This document shows positions 43,801 through 53,800 of a DNA stretch of 64,000 bases, one piece after another. The notes under the pieces are model-generated. The model did no database searches. It saw only the letters and a program-made list of their open reading frames with translations, and was not told where the DNA came from. The DNA is from Ciona savignyi. Taxonomy: Eukaryota; Chordata; Ascidiacea; Phlebobranchia; Cionidae. The stretch is taken from positions 1-64,000 of the forward strand of contig CH003372.1 of NCBI GenBank assembly GCA_000149265.1, read 5' to 3'. The stretch's first letter is position 1; each line of letters opens with the position of its first letter. Position numbers and translations under genes: made by a program.

Positions 43801-46067
43801 ATGCAATAATCCGGCCCACCAATATCTTTATTTTCTCACATCTGACCCGCCGACTAGAGAAGTTACCTACCTCTGGTGTAGTGGGTTAGGGAAAGAGCAA
43901 AGACTGGGCAGGTGCTGGGTTCGATCTTTAACCTGAGCACTTTATGTTAGATTGCATATTCTTGGGCAAGACACTTAACTGACGTTTTATAAATTTAAAC
44001 TTCTATTATCCTTTATGTCCGTGTAGTTCAGTGGTTAGGGCCTGTGCTTGTGACCAGACAGGTGAAGGGTTCTATATTCACCCTGACCACTTTCTGCTGC
44101 ATGATAAATGAAGATTAGATGTAGTTTAGACTGTCTAGTGGATAAGAACTGAGGTTGTAACTAGACGGTACTATATTTAATATCCGCCTTGATTACTTTT
44201 TGTTCCAATATGTCTTTGGGCAGACACTTAATGGTTTCCCTATTCACATGAATTACTTAAAAAAAGGTTTATTAAATATACAACACACTGCAATAGCTTC
44301 GGTAACCTAACCTTGGAGTTAATCTAAGGAATAAAACAATGAATAAAAAAACAACTGGGCCGAGTTATATTTAATCAAGCATATAAAAGCATTGCATGCA
44401 TTTATGTGCAGTGTACAAAATTTGCAGTAATTATAAAGTTTGTTTAAAAACATAGAAATTCCCCTACAGTAGTGCCAGAGCAGGGTCAGATTTAAGGAAT
44501 TACTCTCCTTAACTATGAAGTTGGAATGTAAACAATCCAATCCAACCATTGTTGTGTAACACTACAATTGTTTGATACGCCATACCTAACAAAGCAATTG
44601 TCCATGTGGATATCATTGTGGTATAGATGGTATTGTACAGTGTTATAAACCAGTTGAATCTTGCGAGAAGTATATGAATTAGTTGAGTTGACAATTTAAC
44701 CACACATTCATTTAATTATGTGTTATTTAAATTTACAGTAATAAAATGATAAAAAGTTGCTAAAAAATCTACAGCAATCAGACTTTGAACATGTGGTTTG
44801 TGTTATATATTTGTGTTATGTATAGATTAAAGACGGTTTTATCACGTTTTAAAATTCAAAAAACTACTCTTTTTCCCTGTCATCAGATTTTGTCACAAAT
44901 TTATCGCTTATCAAATATTTCCATTTCATCTTATGACACAGCACATTTCGAATTATGACACTACAAAATTTACTGCAATGACCAAGCAGAATTATGGCAC
45001 TGTGATCATGACAATGCAAAGTTGCAATCATGTTTAACCTCATTTTAGAAATGACAATAAAATCTGAATTAGTTGGGTTTCTAGAGTTACTCTTTTTGTA
45101 TCAATAATTTTAAACTGTTATGAAATAGATACTCATTGTAAAAGGATTGTAACATTTGGTAAAATTTATTGAAATAAAAAAAATTGTAAAAAATATTTGT
45201 AACAATTTATTGTAAAAAAAAAATTGTAAAAAAATTGTATAAAAAATTGGTAAAAAGTTTCTATTTTTTCCTCAAAATTTATAAATAAAACTCGACTGTT
45301 TATTTTCTTAACCATCCAACTTTAAATAATCGAACTTGTTTTCACAGTTGTGAAGACAAGACTTCAATCTATGCATTACTCGAGAAAGTACAATGGAGTT
45401 GTGGATTGTGTGAGGTGGGTTTTGCCGGGTGTTTATTACTGGGGTTGGGTAAATGGGACTATTGTCACCTTTTAACTCTTGAATACGTAAGGAAACGTTA
45501 CCACACGGGCAATCGTCAGTTTACCTCGCGTCCTTGTTACAGGTTCGAAAATGCTGGTTTGTCAGTTTTGTCCTCGGTTAAGACACTTCACGGGGATTGT
45601 CTGAACCCAGCAAATTGATTATTGGGTTTTACTATATTGATGTAACCTCTCAATTATATACACTACAATAACTCCAATAACCCGACAATGAGCACGAGAT
45701 AATCTGACGATTACCAGGGTGTTAACCCCCTTGGTTTTCCCATTCACAGGGATAAAACATGAACATCCTATCTATTCCATAGTGGTCCTAAAAAAACAAT
45801 GTTTTTTAACCTTCACCGATCACTCCCCCCTAAGTATTATTGAGATAATCAGACTTTATCCCACAGCCTTTAAAATACAGCATTTCTGTATTAACCCCCA
45901 ACCCCACTCACAGGACAATCTACAAGGAAGAAGGTCTCAAATCTTTCTATCGAGGTTCAACACCTCGATGTTTTGCAATCGCTCCACTTTTCGGTATCGC
46001 GCAATCTGTATACAGACTCGGTGTTTGCCAATCTATTATGGGAATTCCCCATAACCCCTACGTCTGA
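31881..46067 (+). CDS. SLC25A22: Mitochondrial glutamate carrier (SLC25A22/A18 type), 313 aa
   Basis: Nine exons close in phase: 31881-31948, 32144-32272, 33427-33482, 34975-35120, 39377-39443, 41125-41218, 42951-43111, 45348-45414, 45914-46067. The three mitochondrial-carrier signatures are present at the usual spacing: PLDLCKTR (43-50), PMEMFK (139-144), PMDVVKTR (238-245). The family imports solutes across the inner membrane as six-helix monomers; SLC25A22/18 carry glutamate with a proton. Subfamily is suggested by [33 protein letters not shown] and [15 protein letters not shown], which fit glutamate carriers better than the related aspartate/glutamate ones; there are no EF-hands. Length 313 versus about 320 in human. 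Intron 5 needs a GC donor (CAG|GCAATT). Intron 3 begins with a large array of copies of its own donor. A polyadenylation signal AATAAA lies at 46498-46503. Confidence 0.9.
33466..34280 (+). repeat. Minisatellite made of copies of the exon 3/intron 3 boundary
   Basis: The unit is about 28-29 bp, for example GGGGGCTCTATAGGGGTAAG followed by TTAATTTGT. Its first member is the real end of exon 3 plus the donor. About 22 members keep a GGGTAAG core, and those after 34080 decay. Length variants (GTGTATAGGGG versus CTCTATAGGGG) alternate. See findings. Confidence 0.9.
34775..35460 (-). mobile_element. SINE fragments flanking exon 4 of the glutamate carrier
   Basis: 34775-34915 and 35270-35460 are old minus-strand SINE pieces (complements of GGTGATCTGACGATTGCCC, CAACACACTGCAATAG and GGATTAATGGG). 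Exon 4 (34975-35120) lies between them. Confidence 0.5.
35480..36115. repeat. Degenerate AT-rich tandem in intron 4
   Basis: Three or four diverged copies of a 100-200 bp unit with the words TATACCATACACATATA(GG), TTGTGGTCAAAATTTATAAA and GGATAGTGAATTTATTG. Confidence 0.5.
36571..36965. repeat. Three-copy tandem repeat of about 140 bp in intron 4
   Basis: Each copy starts CAATTCACATTTTAGATATC or a variant, and contains CACAATTCCACA, TTTGTTCTATT and ATTAGAGCAAACTTTACAC. The copies differ at perhaps one base in six. Confidence 0.65.
37096..37329. mobile_element. hAT-like MITE, second 'CAGGGG...' copy
   Basis: The ends are CAGGGGATGGGCTACC and GGTTGCCGACCCCTG. The flanks GTTTAATT and CTTTAATA agree at six of eight bases, consistent with a decayed 8-bp target duplication. 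Confidence 0.7.
38644..38951. mobile_element. hAT-like MITE, 'CAGTGGTTCTCAAAC' family
   Basis: The ends are CAGTGGTTCTCAAACTTT and AGTTTGAGAAACGCTG. The flanks GTCTAGAC and ATCTAGAC agree at seven of eight bases. The inner part carries GGGACCCACC and GGTGGGTCGCGACCC. Confidence 0.75.
39553..39775 (+). mobile_element. SINE in intron 5 of the glutamate carrier
   Basis: The head (TTAGCCGAAGGGTTGTAGGT) and the body-tail half are present. The centre between GTGTCCTTGG and AAGGAATGTG is deleted. It lies 110 bp downstream of the GC donor. Confidence 0.7.
42338..42376. repeat. (CA)n-rich simple repeat in intron 6
   Basis: ACACACACACACACATGCAC and adjoining ACACAC words. Confidence 0.8.
42795..42930 (+). 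mobile_element. Interspersed repeat with AATAAACTAAACTA-type tail
   Basis: The family is characterised by GACTGTTCGTTTTGCCG, TGTTCCTGTGTCGTGATTTG and TTAAAAACTGGAGCAAAAAA, followed by a tail of AATAAACTAAACTA. Further copies are at 47150-47272, 53225-53380, 57650-57795, 60060-60165 and 61395-61535. The 3'-tail anchoring suggests a non-LTR retrotransposon 3' end or a SINE. This copy ends about 20 bp before the exon 7 acceptor. Confidence 0.5.
43280..44210. repeat. tRNA-like units and MITE fragments in intron 7
   Basis: It contains several TAGTTCAGTGGTTAGGG / GTCTAGTGGATAAG box A-like words with GGGTTCGA or GGGTTTGA box B-like partners (43280-43370, 43550-43600, 43860-43950, 44025-44200). These are interleaved with GGGCAACATA-family pieces (43408-43520). 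Confidence 0.5.
43689..43875. mobile_element. hAT-like MITE with perfect 8-bp target duplication
   Basis: Ends CAGACATGGGCAAC and its imperfect complement (GTTACCTACCTCTG). The 8 bp on both sides are identical, GTGTAGTG (43681-43688 and 43876-43883). Fragments of the same family are at 21970-22141, 32043-32130, 41306-41400 and 43408-43520. Confidence 0.75.
45490..45775 (+). mobile_element. SINE in intron 8 of the glutamate carrier
   Basis: CGAAAATGCTGGTTTGTCAG with GTCCTCGGTTAAGACACTTC, then CCCGACAATGAGCACGAGAT and the AAAACATGAACATCCTATC tail. It is a moderately diverged copy. Confidence 0.65.
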
Positions 46068-49000
46068 TGGGAATTCCCCATAACCGCTACGTCTGATCCG
46101 GGCAACGATATTGTCTCGTTTTAAATTATTTCACACCCGCCGTGTGAGCTTTGGTGAAAAATTACTTTGAAAAGTTCCGTTTTTACTGTGAGTGCTCTCT
46201 GTCGCCACCTAGCTATCAATTGTTTTACTCTTCGCGTTACTTCGGCGTTCATTTCTTCAACTGCAAGGTACAACTAGGTGCAGGCGAACTTTCATCATCG
46301 GCAAAGCATTTCCGCTTGCATTGTACATACATATACACAATTCTTCAATAACTAAGTGTTCCACGCTTTACGTCGTTTCTGTTGATGATACGTACACACA
46401 CACACATTAATGTCAGATAGCCAAAACGTGCAATAAGATTATACATTGTGTTTGCGTTCTGCATGGTGTTCTTCTTTCTGGCCCGAGTCTTTGTGAGAAT
46501 AAACGTACCGTTTGCCAGATGTTGTTTTGGTCGATGTTCAAATTGACTAATTTTCTGATGATGATTTTATTTATTTCATGGGCGACAGATGAATTTAAAT
46601 TGGTCTATATTAGTGGCAGGTTAAAATAGGATATTTCGGGTTAATTCTCGTGACTGGGAAAATATACATGCAACAGGGTCCAATAGTTCCGGTGACCATT
46701 ATTACCGTTGCTAAGACCGTTTTTTTGTATGTAAGTCGGTATGTGTATCGGTCGCGTTAACCATTCCGCCACACGACCGTACAGTTCCGTTAAGCGTGGG
46801 TTATCTGTGTGTTAACGCCCATTACGTTTTATTATTTGCGTAAGAAAAAACTTAAATACCCTATCGTATAGACTAGTAATTAGGTAATTTGAAACCACGT
46901 ATCGTTAGCACAGTGGTTTAGGTCGTAGGGATATAAAACTCTGATAGGTTGACGGTTCGTTTTTACCTTGCGCAAACTGCCCCGGTAAGTGTGTTTGAAA
47001 CTAATACTGTCATCTGACATTATTGGAATTTCATTTTGGGTTTTTTTCTTTTTTTACGCTTTCAGGCCACACCTTCTTCTAAAGCAGGCTCCCCAGCCTA
47101 ATGGTCGCGCTTTACGGCCGCGTCCGCTATATTTATTAAATGATATCTTGTTTTAGTAACGTGTTAACGACTGTTCGTTTTGCCGTATTTTTTCGTTCCT
47201 GTATCGTGATTTGATTCGTTTGCCGATTTTAAAAACTGGAGCAAAAAATTAATAAACTAAACTAAACAATTGAGTCTCTGGAAAGTTATTGGTCTACATT
47301 TATCCGTATCGTAGACAGTTGTGTATCTGTGCTTGGCACATGGCGGAAAATACCTGAAACCCAGTGGATATATAAGTTCTACCAAATTAAAACGCCGCCT
47401 GAACCAAGCACGACACAGTGCAATAGCCCCGGTAACCCGAAGGTTGCGCAAAGTATTCTGAAGTTAGCCCGTGTCACACCTTTTCCTCCGAAATATTCTA
47501 TCTCTTTTGCCATCTGCTGGTTTTGATTCCCACTGCAAAATCAAATCAAAGCCATGCACGTATGTTGACATTCAAAGTAATGGTTATGTGTATAACATAG
47601 GTTGTCATAAATGGGGTCGTTACCACACGGGTAATCATAATTATCTCGCGATTACTTAACGGTGCAAACGGCGTCATATTAACTGGCGCCCACCGTGGGA
47701 TTATCAGAGCTATTAAACTGTATTGTGTGTGATTGGGATGTTTATTCCCCTTTGGTAGAACACAGTTAATCCACTATCTTCTAGTAATGTCAGCTGAGTG
47801 CCTTGCCCAAGGACACAACTGACTATCTAGCGACCAGTTTCGCACCTACTCCCTTCGGCTGAAAGGCGTCGCACTAAACCATCAAGCTATTAGGTATGAC
47901 TATTACAGTTTATACCATATTTAATTTGCTTTGCTAGTATGGAATAAATATTTATCGCCAAAATACTACGAAAACATTTTCTTATCAGGTTGTTCAGTAT
48001 GCAACACACTCCAATAGCTCGAATAACCCGGCTGTGTGACATATCCCCTATAAAATAGGATATTCATGTTTATCCCCATGAATGGGAAACGCAATGGGCG
48101 TTAACACACGGGCAATCTTTAAAACCCATGCGTTTGTGCAATGCCAGCTAAGCCAGCTAAGTGATTAACCATAAGTCACAACCGACTCGCTTGCGACCAG
48201 TTTCGAATCTGCAACATTTTGGCTGAAAGGCGTTAGGCTCTAAACCGCCCAGCTAATCAATCGAACTGGCATACAAAATAGATATTCCAATCTATTTTTT
48301 ATTTAATAACGCATATGACTTTACCTTAAGCAAAGAAAAAATAACTAACAAGTAAACGTAAATTGTCCCCTTTTCTGGGAATATTAAATACCGGTGAGAC
48401 TAGGGCGTGGGAAATCACGTCACGCATCAGTAAGTTCTCTGCCACGTGCAATTATACAATGGACACAGCTTTCTAAAATTGTAAGTTTTGATTTTGTTTC
48501 TTGAATGTTTTTAGCTTTATTTACGTAATGTAGCAGTATAAAACGTAGTAATTTATTGCGAATATACGTTTCCGTGTGCTTAGCATTATAAAAGAGTATT
48601 TTTTGTTGAATTAAACGTTGAAAATATCGCTTAGAGCTTACAAGAATAATTTTTGAGGTAAAACTAAAAGAAGGGAAACTAAAATGAATATTAGGGTATT
48701 TGAGTTAGTTTAAATATTTCTTCACTTCTATTTTGTAATATCTACTGTTGTGTTACATTTTGCTCTGTTTACTTTATGATGATTATTGGGGAAAAGGGGG
48801 GCAATTGACTTGTTGACCGTATGGGTCGTTTCGTTGCCTCCTGGTCTTAAATATTTAGATAAATTTAATATTATTGTGTTCAAATCCACTGTTGTTGCTC
48901 ATATTTTTGACCAAACAAATAAATGATTCTTGATTCTAGTGTTTGATGAATCGTATATCTTCGCTGTGGAGACTTGGTCCACTTAAATCTTGATTCCCAC

Positions 49001-50881
49001 TTTCTCTCCTTTTAGTTTAACCCAAATAATTTTGCGTTCATTTGAGAGGTGTTTTCTATATACTTAGTTTAGACATATTTTCCTTTTTATTTGTTTTTTG
49101 TTTTAAAGTTTGGCGTGTCTAGTTTGGTATCCTGCCCATCCACACTGTATTTGTTTAATTATTATATTATTTGTTTATTTCATATGTATGATATGATACG
49201 CCAAGTATGATAAACAGACTTCGTACCTCTGACTTTCACTCTTGATTAAAGAAAACATTCTTGGCAAATGCTTTCGCAGTCGTTTGTCTTGCGCGCATCC
49301 AAGAATTTCACCTCAAACGGCACAGTTCGAATGCCCCCGTCTGTCCTTAATCATTACCGTCGCGCTTCCCGAAAACCAACAAAATAGAACCAAAGTCCTA
49401 TTCCATTATTCCCATATTATTAAGATTTTTAAAATGCTATTGTATTTCCTCCCTTTACTACTCGTATGTTCGGGAGTGGTTAAAATCTGAAATCTTGTGT
49501 TCCCATAGACCTGGAAAATGTCAGTTTTTGACGAGTGTTTGTAACAGTGAAAAATTCCTTGTTCGCAAGTGATGTTTTTAATTTTTAGACTTCATTTTTC
49601 TATCAGTTTTGTTGAGGTTTTAGATGCATTTGTGTTGTCTTGTATGTTCATGTACCTAGTTTTTAAGTCTATAATATCTACAAATGATTTTAATTTTTCT
49701 AAAATTTTTAGAAATGATCAGTTAGAAATGATCTGTATTGACATTTGAAACGGGGTTGTGGGATTAACATTATGCTTAAGTTCAGCTTTTGAGACTGTGT
49801 GGGTGAAAAACTTCTTGATTGTTTTATTATTTTTTATGTCCAATATGCAAATCATGGAGAGAAATTTGGATTTTATACCCAGTTAATGCTTTATGCTGTG
49901 TATGAAATAGGAGCTTAACACATGCAAGGATAGTGATATTTATCACAGTTTTGTGGGGAAAGCAGTAGGGAGGGAAACTGCAGACTAAAATGAATATTAT
50001 GACATTAGAGTTAGTATTAAACATGGGGTTGGAGTAAGGGTTAGTTCTAGGGTTGAGATTAGTGTTTAGGGCAGGGTTTAAATTAGTTTCCGTAATTTTA
50101 GTGAGCAGTTTCCGCCTTCCCTCTTTTCCTTCCTAGTGTTTCTCCAGTTTTGTATAATAAACTGGAGAACATATATGACATTGAAAATAGATAATGTTGA
50201 ATGATCAAATGCAGAAACTAATTGTAGAGACTCTTGAAAATAAATGTATTTATATAAAAAATGCATTTACCGTCATATAGTTATTGAAAATGCCATACCA
50301 TACTTCATACATTATGGCTTTATACAATAACCTAATAGTCTTTTGTGTGATATATATTGGTTTTATTGCTCTTTATTAAGTGGTCATCTGACAACTAAAT
50401 GTTCTTCTGGAGCTTGGCAGTTAAATTCTTCTATAGCTTGGCAGTTTTCAGCAAGAAATACATACAATTCTACATACATTACTGACATTAAAAAAGGTTC
50501 TAAGATTTTTTCATATTTTTCTGAAGTTATTTTATTAAGGTTTGGTGTGCAATTTAGTTATATTGTACAAGCGTGAACATACAACATGCTTTCCAGACTG
50601 GAAATATTGAGTTTATTACCAAGCATCTTAGTTAAACATTGTTTGTCGTATTTAGGGATGCAAAACATAGAATTTCGAATCTTTAAGATTTTAATCTCAA
50701 AGGATTCGAATCTTTACAAGCAATTTAATAAGAATAGTTAGGATTCGAAATTAAAAATGTATAAGTTTGGCTGCGATACATCGCACAACGAAAATCGTTA
50801 TGTCGAATATACAAATGTCAGCACTATTTAATTCAAATATGAAAAAGGAAAGAATAACTAAATGTTTTGTTTGCTTTCCAG
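46068..50881. other. 3' UTR of the glutamate carrier and intergenic region
   Basis: 46068 to about 46520 is the likely 3' UTR (AATAAA at 46498-46503). After it come a tRNA-like unit (46695-46785 minus), the AATAAACTAA-tail repeat (47150-47272), and three SINE copies: 47330-47500 plus, 47690-47895 minus and 48050-48260 minus. There are also MITE copies at 48655-48720 (partial) and 49955-50150. A small CpG/CRE-containing patch at 48390-48480 (ATCACGTCACGC) followed by ATTGTAAGT could be the AK2 promoter and a leader exon. I see no protein gene. Confidence 0.5.
49955..50150. mobile_element. MITE, 'GGGAAACTG' family
   Basis: AGGGAGGGAAACTGCAGACT left, GAGCAGTTTCCGCCTTCCCT right, with a GTTAGTTCTAGGGTTGAGAT core. 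Confidence 0.7.
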
Positions 50882-53800
50882 AACCAGTTGTAGCTTTGTA
50901 TAGTAGAAAACATGGCCCCAAAAGAACACTGGGGGTTGACAATCGCAAGGGTGTGAGAGCGATTCTTCTAGGCCCTCCTGGGGCTGGTAAAGGAACCCAG
51001 GTATCTTGTTGATTTGAGAAATATGCACAACACTTCTGTGGGAAGAATGGTGTAAAATAGTTCAATATTTGATTAATATGGCTATTTTTCTTAAAGAAAA
51101 ATTTACACAATTGAATTTTGAAAAAGTATTTGGAAAGCTGAATGCACATTGCATTGTAAAGTTGACTTGGTTCTCATATACTGTAACGGTTTTTAGCTTA
51201 CATTGGATTAATGGTTGGGTTGTGTTTATTAGTTTGTTGTATTAATTTGATTTTAGATCAAGGTAATGCATAGTCAGTTTTTGGCTCAGAAACAAACCTA
51301 CAGAATGCAGCCAGAGTGAATATAGAACCTTACCTTGTTATGTCTCTTATCCCTTAATAGACTACATCGCAAGGTTATTAATAATAAAGTAGAAAGTGCT
51401 CAGGGTGAGTATTGAACCAAACACCTGACTGGCCACAACCTTTGTGCTTATCCACTAGACTACAAATCTTGACAAATTTCCAACGAGCAATTGTTTTCAG
51501 TTTTTCTTTTAACCCCACCCCAGGCACCAAAGCTTGCTGAAGAATTTTGTGCTTGCCACCTTTCAACAGGAGACATGCTTCGAGCACTGGTTGCCGGAGG
51601 TTCCAATCTTGGAAAGAAAGTCAAAGAGGTTAGTCTGCTGGGTGATTCTCCTTTTCTGTATCGGTGAAATGTGGCTGTTTAAAGGTAAAAACGCTGGGTC
51701 TGGTATCTTGCGATCGTTTTGTAAAATGCACAATTGCACAAATATCTTGGTGGACATTCTGACGATTACCCACTGTCTTATCAAGTCAGATTTCTCCAAG
51801 ATACAGGCAACACTAAAACGAGGGATAGTGGGAAGAAAGGACACTGCACACTAAAATTATGGAAACTAATTTAAACACTAAATTTAACCCCAAAACTCCA
51901 ACCCCATGTTTAAAAATGACTCTAATGTTATTATCTTCATTTTAGTGTGCAGTTTACCTCCTTCCCGCTTTACTCTTAGTTTTCCTCATCCTTTACCGTT
52001 ACGACTTGAAGTTAAAACACTGGGTCTGGTATTTTGCGATCGTTTTGTATAATGCACATATCCCTTGGCGCACAAATTTGGAGTAACATGCTTTCTATAC
52101 AAAACATGCTTTTTCTATATTCCTGGTCCCAGCGCTAACATGTACAAGGCACTAATGTCATGCCCCCCTGGTTTACAGATTATACAGAAAGGAGCATTAG
52201 TAAGCGATGATATTGTGGTGGAAATGATCAATCAGAATCTCGACAAACCGGAATGTTCTAAAGGATTTCTGTTGGATGGATTCCCAAGGACAGTTGTACA
52301 AGCTGAAAAGGTGGGTCAGGTTGTCTCGTTTCTACTTTTCCAACAGCTTTAGAAACATACGCTTTGTAGATGTTTCTTATCTGTTTTCTTCTTTGGTTCA
52401 CCAGGATAGATCGTTCTTTAAATTAAAGAAGTAAAAACAATACTTAAATTAAAACTGTAATAAAGGCATTGACGTAGCTTATATATTTGAACATTAGCAG
52501 ACAAAGTTTCCCATTAAACAATTGTTTTTCCATTGAGTCTATCAGACAAATGTTTGCCGGTAGTAAACTTTTGTCTGGAAGTATAAAAGCCTCTGTACAC
52601 CCCCAATTCCTGGTCCTTTTGTCCAATTGAAATGATGCTCGTACTAATGTAATCTAAGCTATGCATCTGTGAATCTGTATGTGTGCTTACTGAAGTTAAT
52701 TTCTTTAGTAACCCTTTTAAATAACTGGTGGTGTGCTGACTACAATAGCATCATTGGTGTAAGGTGGAAGCATTTTTCTTTTCTAGTTGAGAAAATCATT
52801 GTCTTTTGCGATCAAGAAAAAACTGATCGGCAAAGCTCTTCATTATACTTACAAAGTTGGGGGTATTTCCCTAGCTAATTTTAAAATTATTACCCTTTTA
52901 CCAGTTTTGTTAATTAACATGTTAATTAAATTAACATGTTAATTAACAAAACTGGCTAATTATGTTTTAGACTAGAAAATAAAGTGCTGTGAAAAGTTAA
53001 TTTGTATTTGTGAGCGAAAGTTTACTTCTAGCAAGGTAAAAACGTAAATATCAGAAAATGTTTATCAGAAGTGTAAAAATTGTTTGAAAATGTTTATCAG
53101 AATTGAAAATGTTTATCAGAAGTGTAAATATGTTTATCAGAAGTGTAGAAGTGGATTCCAGGTGTAGATTTCCGGGATTACATTCCACCTATTTAAAAAA
53201 AAATACCTTTTCTTGGTATAATTATTTATTGAATTATATCCTTTTTTTTAATGACTTGTTTTAATGACTGTTCGTTTTGCCTTCTTTTACTGTTCCTGTG
53301 TCTAATTTGATTCATTTGCCATTTTTTAGTGAAATTTAATTTTTAATACCGGGTCAAAAAATAAACTAAACTAAAACTAAATGGCAGCAATACAAACCGA
53401 CACAAAACCCAAATTGTAGTAATAAAGCAATGCCATGCCGCCGCTAATGTTGCAAAGGAACGACACGCTTAATCCTCCATTTTCTTTCCAGCTTGATGAA
53501 TTGCTTGAAAAGCGAAATTCTCAACTCGATGCTGTAGTTGAGTTTGGCATCGACGATTCACTGCTCGTCAGCCGGATATGTGGAAGGTAGGAATGTAATG
53601 ATCTAACTATCTTTAGATGTAAAACCAGCAGTACAAGGGCCAAACTTCTTAAACCTGCTATTGTAACTTAGATGAATATTTGCTTTTTAAGATTTCTAAA
53701 AAAACGGTTAATTAATTTCTTTTACCCAAAATTATATTTCCAGTACTATCATTACAAAGCATGGGCGGATCCATGGTAGCCCCGCGGCCAGTAATTAAGG

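Noticed and set aside
49242-49490. 82-codon plus-strand frame ending in a hydrophobic stretch
   Set aside because: No domain, no splice partners, and unlike any family I know; AT-rich chance frame.
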